Shown here: positions 38,789-48,138 of the stretch, one piece after another
Numbering within the stretch: the first letter of the stretch is position 1
Layout: each line of letters begins with the position of its first letter
Origin: Thermoplasmata archaeon
GTDB lineage: Archaea; Thermoplasmatota; Thermoplasmata; Thermoplasmatales; Thermoplasmataceae
Reading direction: 5' to 3'
NCBI GenBank assembly: GCA_021817735.1
Contig: JAKAFX010000004.1
Coordinates: 1 to 48,253, forward strand
Length of the DNA stretch: 48,253 nucleotides
Made by a program: the position numbers and the translations under genes
The notes under the pieces: model-generated
What the model was told of the DNA's origin: nothing
Databases searched by the model: none
The model's input: the letters and a program-made list of their open reading frames with translations, nothing else

Positions 38789-41700
38789 ATGAAGAAACTT
38801 CCAGCAGCGCTGATTCTCATCATAATGAGTGTACCGGGCGTATCGATTCTCGACACGGCCCATAATCAAATTCCAGCTCAGGTGTTCTTTCCGAGCATTT
38901 CAAGTGTTACCTCCTCAAATGGCTCCATTAGCCTTGAACTATACAACCCTACAGGCTCACCGTATTCATACATTGCTCTTTACAGGGCGCTTGAACCGCT
39001 AGGAATAAAGGTGTCCAATTACGGCTACCTGATACAGATAACTGGACCATCTTCTTCAGTGAGCAGGCAGGCTGAAAGCATAGTTCATTTGGAGAACGCG
39101 TACCACCTTTCGCCTGGTCCGGGTAATGTTACATACACCCCATTCCTTTCCTACCAGCCAGATCAGTCCGGTCAGCCTTATTCCCCTTCACTCCTTGCGC
39201 AGGCTTACTCAATGGAGGGGGCGTATAGAGCCGGGATCAATGGTTCAAACGAGACCATAGCAATTATCGACGCGTTTGGAGATCCGTCAATCCAGTTCGA
39301 TGTAAAGGCTTTCGACTACATGTATAGCATTCCAGGCCCACTGAAGCTCAATGTAATATACCTTAATACTACTCCGAACGCCTACAACCCATCTTGGGCG
39401 ACTGAAACCGCCCTGGATGTAGAATGGGCCCACGCAATGGCACCTGGAGCAACCATCGATCTCGTGGTTTCTCCCAACGCCAACTCCGGCCTCAACAACG
39501 CAATAAGCTACGTGATATACCATCATCTTGCAAGTGTAGTGTCTCTGAGCTGGGGAACTCCTGAATATAAGATTGCGGACACAAACCTGACCCAGATGGA
39601 TTCGATCTTTCAGCAGGCTGCCTTTGAGAACATCAGTGTTTTCGCAGCTTCTGGAGATGAGGGGGCGTACAACGGCACCACTCTCACTGTCAGCTATCCT
39701 GCTTCAGATCCATATGTGACAGGGGTTGGGGGCACTACTCTCTCACTCTTGAATGGAGTCTTTAGCGAGAGCGCATGGGGAGGCAGGAATGCGAAGGGGA
39801 GCTACGGAAGTGGAGGAGGGTTCAGCGGGTTCTTTACCCAGCCCAGCTGGCAGAAGACCGCATTTTCCAACAATTCAATGAGAGGGGTGCCGGACGTCTC
39901 CATGGATGCGAATCCTGCTACCGGAGTGGAGGCTATTTCGGAAGGAGGCCAAATTTATCTTGGGGGAACTAGCCTTGCAACCCCGATGTGGGCGGCAGTT
40001 GCCGCAATGATGGATCAGAGGAGCCATAGGGATATAGGTTTCCTTAACCCCCTACTGTACTACATAGGATCCTCTAGTTATTATTCAAGTGCTTTCAATG
40101 ATATAACAACCGGCAACAACGGATATTACTATGCATATCACGGATGGGATCCTGTCACCGGACTTGGGACCCCGAGGGTGTCATTCCTTGTGAACCTAAG
40201 CGCAAAATTGCTTGAACCCCAGGGTTCTGCAATTCAGGTCGTTGGCCCTGGATTCAACTACTCTACCATATCTTCCGAAGTCTCCATAACCGCAAATCCC
40301 AATCAGTTCTCAGGATCTGATTTTTACTATCTCGCGTTTTACGGCAACAGTTCCGAGTTTATCAAGTTCGGAATAATGAATACAAACAATACCCTCAGTT
40401 TTGGTTTCATGGCTCAGTGGAATAACCTATCGTATAGTTCATTTGCCCCTCTTGGGAGTTTGGCTGGTACGCAGAGTTATGCCCTGTCGTTTAGCAGGAA
40501 CGGGTCTGTCTTTACTGGAAGCGTTGGGACAAAGCAGATCACGGCCAACATCTACATGACCGGAATAGGAAGGTTCAACGATTCGATTGGTGCTGAATTG
40601 ATCGGAGCACCTGGAAACGGTTCTGCAATCCCCAAGGCTTCATTCTCCCCGCTTCAGCTGGACAGTGGCTCTCTTTCTGCTGCACCGGAATATCTCCTTG
40701 CATCCAAGTATTCAGGCCTTGGGCCGGCTTTCACCACTGTATGGTTTAGATACAATAATGGATACCTGAACACCACCTTCTCCCAGGGCGTAGGCAATTC
40801 ATACCTGACCCCTCCGCCGACCACTTCTCCTGTGGCGGTAACTTACACAGGGGATTTCAGGCCTGCACCGACTTACTCCTTTACGCTCCAAGGTTACACA
40901 GGAAGCGTTACGTGGAGTACTGTTCAGAGTGGGACCTCCATATCCGCAAACGGCCAGATTACGTTCAGTTCGCCTGGGAGGTATGAAATTGTTGCCTCGA
41001 CATCATCGCTTGGAAACTTCTACAGGAACATAACGGTCCCTGTGATTTACACGATTAAAACCACTATATCGGCTCCTTTCGACAACCTTTCCGTTGATGC
41101 GTCATCATTGGTAGATTCATTCTATGCTTCAACCATGAGCTTTGTCGGATCAGATGTCCTGGATTATTACTTTCTTGAGGGATCCAATACCTTTGAAGTC
41201 TCTGCACCAGGCTATCATCCACTTCATGAGAGCTTCACGGTTACGTCCAGCGGCGCAATGGACTTTGCGCTGATCCCGCTGAATGCTACCCTGTCGGCTT
41301 ATATCTATCCAGCAGTGCATGCATTCACAATAGACGGGAATGCGGTGGATTATGGTCCTTCGACCATTCTTACCGCATCTCCTGGCCTGAAGTACATCAA
41401 CTTCACTTCCCAGGGGGAAGCGGTCAGTTCTGCGTTATTCCTGAGACCTGGAGCAACAATGTCCTTCCAGTACCAGGCGAGTTCGTCCCCCCCAGATAAT
41501 TTTACCTTTTCAGGATACGTTTCAGACGATCCATACGGTTTGCCGCTGGAGGGTGTGAATGTCTCGTCCAATGGATCCTATGCCTACACCAACGCCTCAG
41601 GATATTTTAGCCTCATAGTTCCAAATGGTGCACACAGCATCCTCTTCTCCCTGAATGACTTCTATTCAGTCTATTACAATGGAACCTTTTCGTCGAACCT

Positions 41701-42124
41701 CTCGCGGAATATGACGATGAAATTCTCTTCAGAAGCCAGCCAGTATTACATCCATATAAACAGGGTGTTCTCGCTGCTGTTCTGGATATACTATGTGAGT
41801 TGGGATTATAACATGGCCCATGTTGCATACTTCAAGCTGTCCTATTCCCAGTCAAGCTCAATGGCCGACCCCACCACAGTCACTGTGGGATACAACCAGG
41901 CTTACAGGCTGTTAACTATCTCGCCGAACCTTGGAATATACTACTTCACCGTCAGCGCATTCCTGCAGACTGGCAACATATACACCAGCCAGGTTGTTGC
42001 AATGGATAACAGTTCACCGCTTACCCTTTACACAACCCTGGCAATATACGGTGCCATAATCCTTTATGTGGGGTACTTTGCTTACATGGTTTCAAGAAGA
42101 CGCAGGAGAAGGCGTGAATACTAG
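38789..42124 (+). CDS. Secreted S53 (sedolisin/kumamolisin-type) peptidase with a long C-terminal extension and TM anchor
   Basis: ATETALDVEWAHAMAPGATIDLV (Glu/Asp), AASGDEGAYNG, GGTSLATPMWAAVAA (Ser); carboxypeptidase-regulatory-like module FSGYVSDDPYGLPLEGVNVSSNGSYAYTNASGYFSLIVPNG; C-terminal TM plus RRRRRREY. The ORF track starts at GTG 38762. Confidence 0.92.
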   Translation: MKKLPAALILIIMSVPGVSILDTAHNQIPAQVFFPSISSVTSSNGSISLELYNPTGSPYSYIALYRALEPLGIKVSNYGYLIQITGPSSSVSRQAESIVHLENAYHLSPGPGNVTYTPFLSYQPDQSGQPYSPSLLAQAYSMEGAYRAGINGSNETIAIIDAFGDPSIQFDVKAFDYMYSIPGPLKLNVIYLNTTPNAYNPSWATETALDVEWAHAMAPGATIDLVVSPNANSGLNNAISYVIYHHLASVVSLSWGTPEYKIADTNLTQMDSIFQQAAFENISVFAASGDEGAYNGTTLTVSYPASDPYVTGVGGTTLSLLNGVFSESAWGGRNAKGSYGSGGGFSGFFTQPSWQKTAFSNNSMRGVPDVSMDANPATGVEAISEGGQIYLGGTSLATPMWAAVAAMMDQRSHRDIGFLNPLLYYIGSSSYYSSAFNDITTGNNGYYYAYHGWDPVTGLGTPRVSFLVNLSAKLLEPQGSAIQVVGPGFNYSTISSEVSITANPNQFSGSDFYYLAFYGNSSEFIKFGIMNTNNTLSFGFMAQWNNLSYSSFAPLGSLAGTQSYALSFSRNGSVFTGSVGTKQITANIYMTGIGRFNDSIGAELIGAPGNGSAIPKASFSPLQLDSGSLSAAPEYLLASKYSGLGPAFTTVWFRYNNGYLNTTFSQGVGNSYLTPPPTTSPVAVTYTGDFRPAPTYSFTLQGYTGSVTWSTVQSGTSISANGQITFSSPGRYEIVASTSSLGNFYRNITVPVIYTIKTTISAPFDNLSVDASSLVDSFYASTMSFVGSDVLDYYFLEGSNTFEVSAPGYHPLHESFTVTSSGAMDFALIPLNATLSAYIYPAVHAFTIDGNAVDYGPSTILTASPGLKYINFTSQGEAVSSALFLRPGATMSFQYQASSSPPDNFTFSGYVSDDPYGLPLEGVNVSSNGSYAYTNASGYFSLIVPNGAHSILFSLNDFYSVYYNGTFSSNLSRNMTMKFSSEASQYYIHINRVFSLLFWIYYVSWDYNMAHVAYFKLSYSQSSSMADPTTVTVGYNQAYRLLTISPNLGIYYFTVSAFLQTGNIYTSQVVAMDNSSPLTLYTTLAIYGAIILYVGYFAYMVSRRRRRRREY

Positions 42125-43140
42125 ACGCCCAGCCTTTTCCTCACAATATCCCTTCCCTTAACCATGCTTGCCAGTTTCTTCTCCCCGATTTCGCGGCTCC
42201 TGGTTCTGAGCCCACAGTCCGGGTTTATCCTGAGTCTCTTGGCATCAATGTGGTCCAGTGCAGTCTCTATCCTGTCGGCAACCTGTTCAGGGGTTTCCAC
42301 ATAGTCGATGTGCACATCGTTGACACCGAGCCCGAGGAACCTGTCGGTAGATGCATCTGCGAAGTCCTTCACGGTCTCATATGCAGAGATCTCCTGCTTC
42401 CCTGTCACGGGATCAACTATCCCCCTGTTCGCGAATTCCAGGTTATAGCCGTGGAAGTTTAGGTCAGGAATCCGCCTGTAGAGTATCCTGTAGTCAGTGC
42501 TGTAGCAAACATGAAGCGAGAATTCGCATCCCTTTATCCCCTCCATCGAAGCATTGAGAGATTCGACGCCTATGTCCATTTCCGCGGGGTGAGTCGTTAA
42601 GGCGGGTTCATCTATCTGGATCTCCAGGTCAAGATCGTTCCTGGAATGCCAGAAATCCCTTAGTTCCCTGATCTCCTGGTTTATGATCTCCGCATATTTC
42701 ATGGCCAGCTTTTCCCTGTTCTGGTAGTAGTCGTTAAATGACCATTCCATCATGGTATACGGGCCGGTTATGGGCACTTTTATGGCCTTTCTAGTTAACC
42801 CCATGACGTCTCCCATCTCTTCTATATGCACATTTCCGGTTTTCTTGAGTTCTGATACAACGCTTCCCTTCCTGAAGTACCTGTTATCGAAGCTCCGGAC
42901 CATTCCGTAAAACTCTATTCCCTTGAGTCCTGCAGCAAGGTGCTCGTACATTTCCCACCGGTACATTTCCCCTCCTACGCCTATGTTTTCCAGCCCGGTC
43001 CGATCGAAGAGATCCAGTGTTTCCTTGAGCGCCTTCCTCTTAAGCTGGTGGAGTTCTTCTCCGGAAAGCTTGCGGAAGACATTGCTTAGGTACTCCGGCT
43101 TCCTGAAACTCCCTATTTCCTGAGTTATCAGATCTTTCAC
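42121..43140 (-). CDS. metE: Methionine synthase catalytic (C-terminal) domain protein, core-MetE-like
   Basis: Zn-ligand motifs SLHVCYS, HGYNLEFANRG, RINPDCGLRTRS; QIDEPALTTHP. GTG 43140 preferred (GGTGA upstream); the track start is 43188. Confidence 0.88.
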   Translation of the reverse strand: MKDLITQEIGSFRKPEYLSNVFRKLSGEELHQLKRKALKETLDLFDRTGLENIGVGGEMYRWEMYEHLAAGLKGIEFYGMVRSFDNRYFRKGSVVSELKKTGNVHIEEMGDVMGLTRKAIKVPITGPYTMMEWSFNDYYQNREKLAMKYAEIINQEIRELRDFWHSRNDLDLEIQIDEPALTTHPAEMDIGVESLNASMEGIKGCEFSLHVCYSTDYRILYRRIPDLNFHGYNLEFANRGIVDPVTGKQEISAYETVKDFADASTDRFLGLGVNDVHIDYVETPEQVADRIETALDHIDAKRLRINPDCGLRTRSREIGEKKLASMVKGRDIVRKRLGV

Positions 43141-43147
43141 TTTGTTT

Positions 43148-44065
43148 TCACCTCTCCCTTGAATACGCAGATAGCTTCTGATCTGCAATACCTCTGGGCA
43201 GGAAGTCCAGGTAGTCGTTGTGCGTTACAATGCATTTCACTACCCCATGCTTCTCTGCCACGCCGGTGGCCCTTTCCCTGGCCTTCTTCTCTGACACAAG
43301 GCCGGTTGAGAAAGCATCAGACAGCCCTATTCCTGGCACCCTGGAGTGTGCTGCGGCCGTGCTGAAGTACCTTGCGTCTGGGACGACTATAGAATGGAAT
43401 TCCTGCCTGAATCCCTTGAACGCCGCCTCTGATATTGCGCCGGTGGATACCAGGATAACCGTTCTTCCCTGGACCAGATCTTCCAGCACAGACAGCCTGT
43501 CTTCCCCAAGATAACCGGTGGCCTCATACAGCAGAAGCTTGTCTGTGCCCAGCTTTTCAAGGATCGCATCGTATACGTGCAGGAGCCCGGAGATGATTCC
43601 GGAAGTGTCGTTACCCCCATGATCGCACATTCTTGCAAAGGAGATTGGAGAAGGCAGGAAAGCGTAGAATTCACCAAAACCAGGGTCTTGGTACATTGGG
43701 AATTCCATGGTCTCGTCCAGCGGCAGATCCAGGGCGACATCATCCCTGAGAGAGATCTTTCCCCTGATCTCAGGCAGCCTGTAAAATGTGTTTGTCTCCC
43801 TGTATCTCCTCAGTGGTCCGAGTGACATTCCGTCAGTTGCCAGCACTATTGGCCGGAATATGTCATTCCAGTTTGACAGTGGGTCCGTGAAGTGCTCGAT
43901 CCGGTTTCCTTCTATGTTGCTTATGTAGTGCTCTCTCTTCTCCCTCGAAATTTCCTCAAGAAGGCCGTCAAAGGTATCTCGTTTCCTTTCCCATCTTCCT
44001 ATCCTTACTCGCAGTTTCTCGCTTCTTGGATACAAACCGTAAGCAAGCTTCTCTATTATTGTCAT
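43148..44065 (-). CDS. MetE N-terminal-domain-like protein (split MetE)
   Basis: YGLYPRSEKLRVRIGRWERKR, then TIM-barrel-like GPISFARMC-type region LPSPISFARMCDHGG; upstream of the core MetE gene. Confidence 0.72.
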   Translation of the reverse strand: MTIIEKLAYGLYPRSEKLRVRIGRWERKRDTFDGLLEEISREKREHYISNIEGNRIEHFTDPLSNWNDIFRPIVLATDGMSLGPLRRYRETNTFYRLPEIRGKISLRDDVALDLPLDETMEFPMYQDPGFGEFYAFLPSPISFARMCDHGGNDTSGIISGLLHVYDAILEKLGTDKLLLYEATGYLGEDRLSVLEDLVQGRTVILVSTGAISEAAFKGFRQEFHSIVVPDARYFSTAAAHSRVPGIGLSDAFSTGLVSEKKARERATGVAEKHGVVKCIVTHNDYLDFLPRGIADQKLSAYSRER

Positions 44066-44068
44066 CAG

Positions 44069-44884
44069 TTACACTCTCTCCAGTATCTCTCTTGCAGTTG
44101 CGTAGTCTCCCATGGACATTATGTGGATGCCGCGGACATAGCTCTTGATTTCGTCGTACGTTTCAAGTATCAGCCGGATTGATTCGCCCCTGATATCCTC
44201 AGCCTCGCTGAGCCTCCTCATTCCCTTCGAGTCCTTTGGGACTCCAAGCCTTGCAAGAAATTCCAGGCTCGATTTTCTCTTTAGGGGCATAAATCCTGGG
44301 ATTATGTTGAGGCCACTCGCCCTAAATCCGGCAAAATCAACGCCTTCAGATCCTGCGAGGATCTGCGAGATGAAGAACCGCGATCCTGCATCCTTTTTCT
44401 TCAGCAGGAATTCAGCCTCGTTTGGCCGGTATGGGTTGAAGGCAGTCCCTACTGTAACGCTTTCCCCAAAGCCCTTCATCATTGAAGTGGAATTGACTAT
44501 GGTGCGTATGGTGCCAAGCACGTCCAGTTCACGTACTTCCCTGGAGTTGAATTTCTCGCTGATCCTGTCTCCGCCTATGACAAAGAAGTTCCGTATCCCG
44601 AACTTGAGTCCTGTAAGAACCTGAGACATGATGTGAACGGCATTCTTGTCCCTTGGTGAGATATGCGGGACAGGAAGTATATCCGTATCGCCAGTAATAT
44701 CTATCAGGGATGCAACAGGATCAATTCCGGGGCTCCCCATGGGGTTTTCAGGGCATGTCATCACATTGGCATAATCTTTCAGTAATTCCCTGGCCTCATG
44801 AAAGTCTTCCTTCCCGGCAGCCTTGTCCGGAACCACTTCCACTGACCGTATCCTGGCCAAGTCTGATACTGCGCCAATCTTCAC
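44069..44884 (-). CDS. Methylenetetrahydrofolate reductase-like protein (MetF family)
   Basis: SPRDKNAVHIMSQVLTGLKFGIRNFFVIGGD; GTAFNPYRPNEAEFLLKKKDAGSRFFISQI; MPLKRKSSLEFLARLGV; ESIRLILETYDEIKSYVRGIHIM. Confidence 0.85.
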   Translation of the reverse strand: MKIGAVSDLARIRSVEVVPDKAAGKEDFHEARELLKDYANVMTCPENPMGSPGIDPVASLIDITGDTDILPVPHISPRDKNAVHIMSQVLTGLKFGIRNFFVIGGDRISEKFNSREVRELDVLGTIRTIVNSTSMMKGFGESVTVGTAFNPYRPNEAEFLLKKKDAGSRFFISQILAGSEGVDFAGFRASGLNIIPGFMPLKRKSSLEFLARLGVPKDSKGMRRLSEAEDIRGESIRLILETYDEIKSYVRGIHIMSMGDYATAREILERV

Positions 44885-44928
44885 CAGAGCCCCATAAGGC
44901 CTTAACTAAAAACGTTATGTAGCCAAAA

Positions 44929-44943
44929 ATTACTCATAGTAAT
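44929..44943. promoter_or_regulatory. Inverted repeat upstream of the metF-like gene
   Basis: ATTACT-CAT-AGTAAT about 45-59 nt upstream of the GTG start at 44884. Confidence 0.4.
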
Positions 44944-44954
44944 AATAACAGGAG

Positions 44955-46496
44955 TCAGACGTCAAATCTGACTCCCTGTGAAAGCGGCAGGTCCTTGCCA
45001 TAATTGATCGTTACGGTCTGCCGCCTCATGTAGTTCTTCCATGAGTCGCTTCCACTTTCCCTTCCTCCCCCAGTCTCTTTTTCCCCGCCGAAGGCACCCC
45101 CAATCTCTGCGCCTGCTGTTCCTGTGTTCACATTTGCTATGCCGCAGTCCGAACCTCGAGAAGAGAGGAAATACTCGACCTCCCTGACATCGTTGGAGAA
45201 GATTGAAGACGATAATCCCTGCGGGACATTATTATGAATATCCATGGCCTCCTCCAATGTTTCATACCTATAGACATAGAGAATTGGGGCAAAAGTCTCA
45301 GTCTTGTCTATTGTCATCCCCTTGCTGGCTTCAATGATCGCTGGTGTCACATAGTGTCCTTTCTCGTGCCCCTTTACAGTCAACCTGGTTCCTCCGCATA
45401 GGAGTTTTCCCCCTTCTTTTTTCGCCGTATCTATGGCCTTGAGGAACCCATCAACAGCCTTGCCGTCAATTAATGGCCCAACTAAGACTCCTTCCTCAAA
45501 GGGGCTCCCAACCCTGACAGAGGAATATGCCTTGACAAGCTTTTCCACGAAGCTGTCATATATCCTGGAGTCAACTATTGCTCTCCTTGTGCTGGTGCAT
45601 CTCTGCCCTGCTGTTGCAAGTGCGCCAAAGGCAACTCCTTTCAGGGCTATGTTCAGGTCTGATTTCGATGACACGATGGCAGCATTGTTTCCCCCCAGTT
45701 CCAAGATCGTTTTTCCAAGTCTCCCAGAGACTACCGTGGAAATATGCTTGCCGCTGGGAATGGAACCGGTGAACGAGACAAGTTTGATCCTGTGGTCGGA
45801 TGATATTAGTTCACCGATGCTGCTCCCACTGCCGATTACCAATGAGAAGATGTCTGGGTAACCGAGGCGCTTCACGACACCGTTCACCACTTTCATGACG
45901 GCAATTGCAGTCAAGGGCGCTTTGGAGGATGGTTTCCATATCACGGTGTCACCCGCTACAGCTGCAATGAAGGAGTTCCATGACCAAACGGAACATGGAA
46001 AGTTGAAGGATGATATGACTGAAATGGGACCGAGTGGTACCCATTGCTCGTACATCCTGTGGTTTGTCCTTTCAGAGGACATGGTCAGGCCATAGAGTTG
46101 CCTGGAAAGCCCTACTGCAAAATCTGCGACATCAATCATCTCCTGGATTTCCCCTTCCCCCTCGGACTTTGTCTTTCCTACTTCAAGTGATACCAGCCTT
46201 CCGAGCTTTTCTTTGTTCAGCCTCAGTGCATTCCCGATTTCCCTTATGAGGATGCCTCTTTCCGGAGCCGGAACCATAGACCATTCTTCGAAGGCCTTTA
46301 TGGACTTTCTGACAGTTTGTTCATAGGTTTCTCTTTCGGTTACTGTGACTTCAGCAATCCTGGATCCATCCACGGGGCTGAAGGAGGTGATTCTCTCCTT
46401 CCCTGATTCTACCCAGTTACCGTTAAAAGAGCCGGAATTCGTCTCTGAAAGCCCGACATCCGCGAGAATGCCGGAAACATCTCTATTTTTGGTCAT
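44955..46496 (-). CDS. Aldehyde dehydrogenase, ALDH7/antiquitin-like (alpha-aminoadipic semialdehyde dehydrogenase)
   Basis: ILELGGNNAAIVS; GQRCTSTRRAIV catalytic Cys; NTGTAGAEIGGAFGGEKETGGGRESGSDSWKNYMRRQTVTINYGKDLPLSQGVRFDV is ALDH7-like. Confidence 0.9.
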   Translation of the reverse strand: MTKNRDVSGILADVGLSETNSGSFNGNWVESGKERITSFSPVDGSRIAEVTVTERETYEQTVRKSIKAFEEWSMVPAPERGILIREIGNALRLNKEKLGRLVSLEVGKTKSEGEGEIQEMIDVADFAVGLSRQLYGLTMSSERTNHRMYEQWVPLGPISVISSFNFPCSVWSWNSFIAAVAGDTVIWKPSSKAPLTAIAVMKVVNGVVKRLGYPDIFSLVIGSGSSIGELISSDHRIKLVSFTGSIPSGKHISTVVSGRLGKTILELGGNNAAIVSSKSDLNIALKGVAFGALATAGQRCTSTRRAIVDSRIYDSFVEKLVKAYSSVRVGSPFEEGVLVGPLIDGKAVDGFLKAIDTAKKEGGKLLCGGTRLTVKGHEKGHYVTPAIIEASKGMTIDKTETFAPILYVYRYETLEEAMDIHNNVPQGLSSSIFSNDVREVEYFLSSRGSDCGIANVNTGTAGAEIGGAFGGEKETGGGRESGSDSWKNYMRRQTVTINYGKDLPLSQGVRFDV

Positions 46497-46627
46497 GGGA
46501 CGTGAATCACGCGTGCGTATAGAATGTTAATCTTTGACACTGGAGGGAGCGCATTTTTCAGCGTGCCTGGTAAACGGTCATCATGTTAAGAGACCCAATG
46601 GTGTAAACAGAATTGATGCCATAGGCA

Positions 46628-47611
46628 TCAGGCAATTGCGCTGATCCGATCGATAACTATAACAGACAGGTCCATGAGCGTCTCCAGATCAGGTGATCTT
46701 CCGGTATCCTTGAGGGCATCGATTGACATTAGCGCATATTTCTTCGCCATTGAAAGCGAATATTCTATGGATCCGGATTCGAGGAATATTTGCTTCAGCC
46801 TCTCGCGCTGGCCTTCGAGGTTATCCCTGTCCCTGAGTATCTTCACGAGGTCGTCGGAATACGCGTCATGCCTTGATAGGGTATGGATCACCGGCATAGT
46901 GATGGCAGAATGATCTATATCCACGAATACAGGTTTGCCCAAGGTTTCCTCATTTCCTATTATATCCAGGATGTCATCCGTGATCTGGAAAGCCATTCCC
47001 ATGTTGAATGCGAATTTTCCCAAAGTGTCATACATCTTTTCTGTGGATCTTGCGGCTCTAGCAGCACCCTGGGCGCATACAGCGAAGAGGTGGGCTGTTT
47101 TCCGCGAGATTATATCCATGTATGTCTCTTCGGACATCTCAAGGTTCCCCAGGTTATTATATTCCAGGACCTGCCCCTCGGCCATCTTCATTGCGCCCTG
47201 CGCCATTATCCTGGAAACCTCTGGACCATACCTGGATGCCAGTTCATATGCCTTTGTGAATAGATAGTCACCCACTACTATTGCGTTGTAGATGCCATAC
47301 TTGTAGCCAAGAGTGGCACGTCCACGCCTTGTGTAGGAATTATCAATAATATCATCGTGAATGAGGCTTGCCGTGTGCACAAGTTCAGTGCTCACAGCTA
47401 GATCAAGAACTTCCTCGTATGGTCTGTCGCTTGCTATACTGTAACTGAGAATGGTAAGAATAGGCCTTAGCCTCTTTCCGCCGGCCTTGATGACATAGAC
47501 CGACATTTCCTCCAGATCTTCCTGATCGCATTTGACCGAGTCAACCAGCCGAGAGTTGATCTTGTCTATCTTTGTTCTTAGGCTGCTCTCCCATTCAGAA
47601 ATGTCCTTCAT
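46628..47611 (-). CDS. Polyprenyl (geranylgeranyl-type) diphosphate synthase
   Basis: GGKRLRPIL; LIHDDIIDNSYTRRGRATLGYKYG (FARM); FQITDDILDIIG (SARM). Confidence 0.95.
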   Translation of the reverse strand: MKDISEWESSLRTKIDKINSRLVDSVKCDQEDLEEMSVYVIKAGGKRLRPILTILSYSIASDRPYEEVLDLAVSTELVHTASLIHDDIIDNSYTRRGRATLGYKYGIYNAIVVGDYLFTKAYELASRYGPEVSRIMAQGAMKMAEGQVLEYNNLGNLEMSEETYMDIISRKTAHLFAVCAQGAARAARSTEKMYDTLGKFAFNMGMAFQITDDILDIIGNEETLGKPVFVDIDHSAITMPVIHTLSRHDAYSDDLVKILRDRDNLEGQRERLKQIFLESGSIEYSLSMAKKYALMSIDALKDTGRSPDLETLMDLSVIVIDRISAIA

Positions 47612-47803
47612 CTGCCTTCAGCTTTCTGGGGTATATGCTTAAATGACATTTAACACTTATTTAGGAATACTTCAAATTAAATAGGCACGTTCTTGCTTCC
47701 TGGATTCCTAGTTCTCTGTTCCCGACAATAACAGACAGGCTCAAAGGATCATTCTGCTAAACGGTGGAACTGTTGGGAATTCCCATTTAAGCCGGTTCAG
47801 AGG

Positions 47804-48073
47804 CTATCTGGACAGGATGATCTCAATAGAAGAAACGTTTGATTCTCCTCTCTCTCCCTGGACAACCTCGGTATCCAGGTTCACCCTTGAGTACTTGACT
47901 TCCTTGAGGAACTTGTGTTTGGTGATCTCTGCGATGTCAACTGCCTTGCTGATAGCTTTGCCCCTTGCCTTTATGGTTATGTGGTCGACATTGTTGTTGA
48001 ACTGGGTTACAATTGCCAGCACATAGTTCATAGCAGGTTTCTTGCCGACGTAGATGATGTTTTGTTCTGCCAT
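47804..48073 (-). CDS. albA: Alba DNA/RNA-binding chromatin protein
   Basis: NIIYVGKKPAMNYVLAIVTQFNNNVDHITIKARGKAISKAVDIAEI is the Alba signature. Confidence 0.96.
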   Translation of the reverse strand: MAEQNIIYVGKKPAMNYVLAIVTQFNNNVDHITIKARGKAISKAVDIAEITKHKFLKEVKYSRVNLDTEVVQGERGESNVSSIEIILSR

Positions 48074-48138
48074 ACAAAGCCTCTGAATCAGATTTAAATT
48101 TCTTATTTAATTGTATCGAAGTCTTTGAGTGTGGGACA

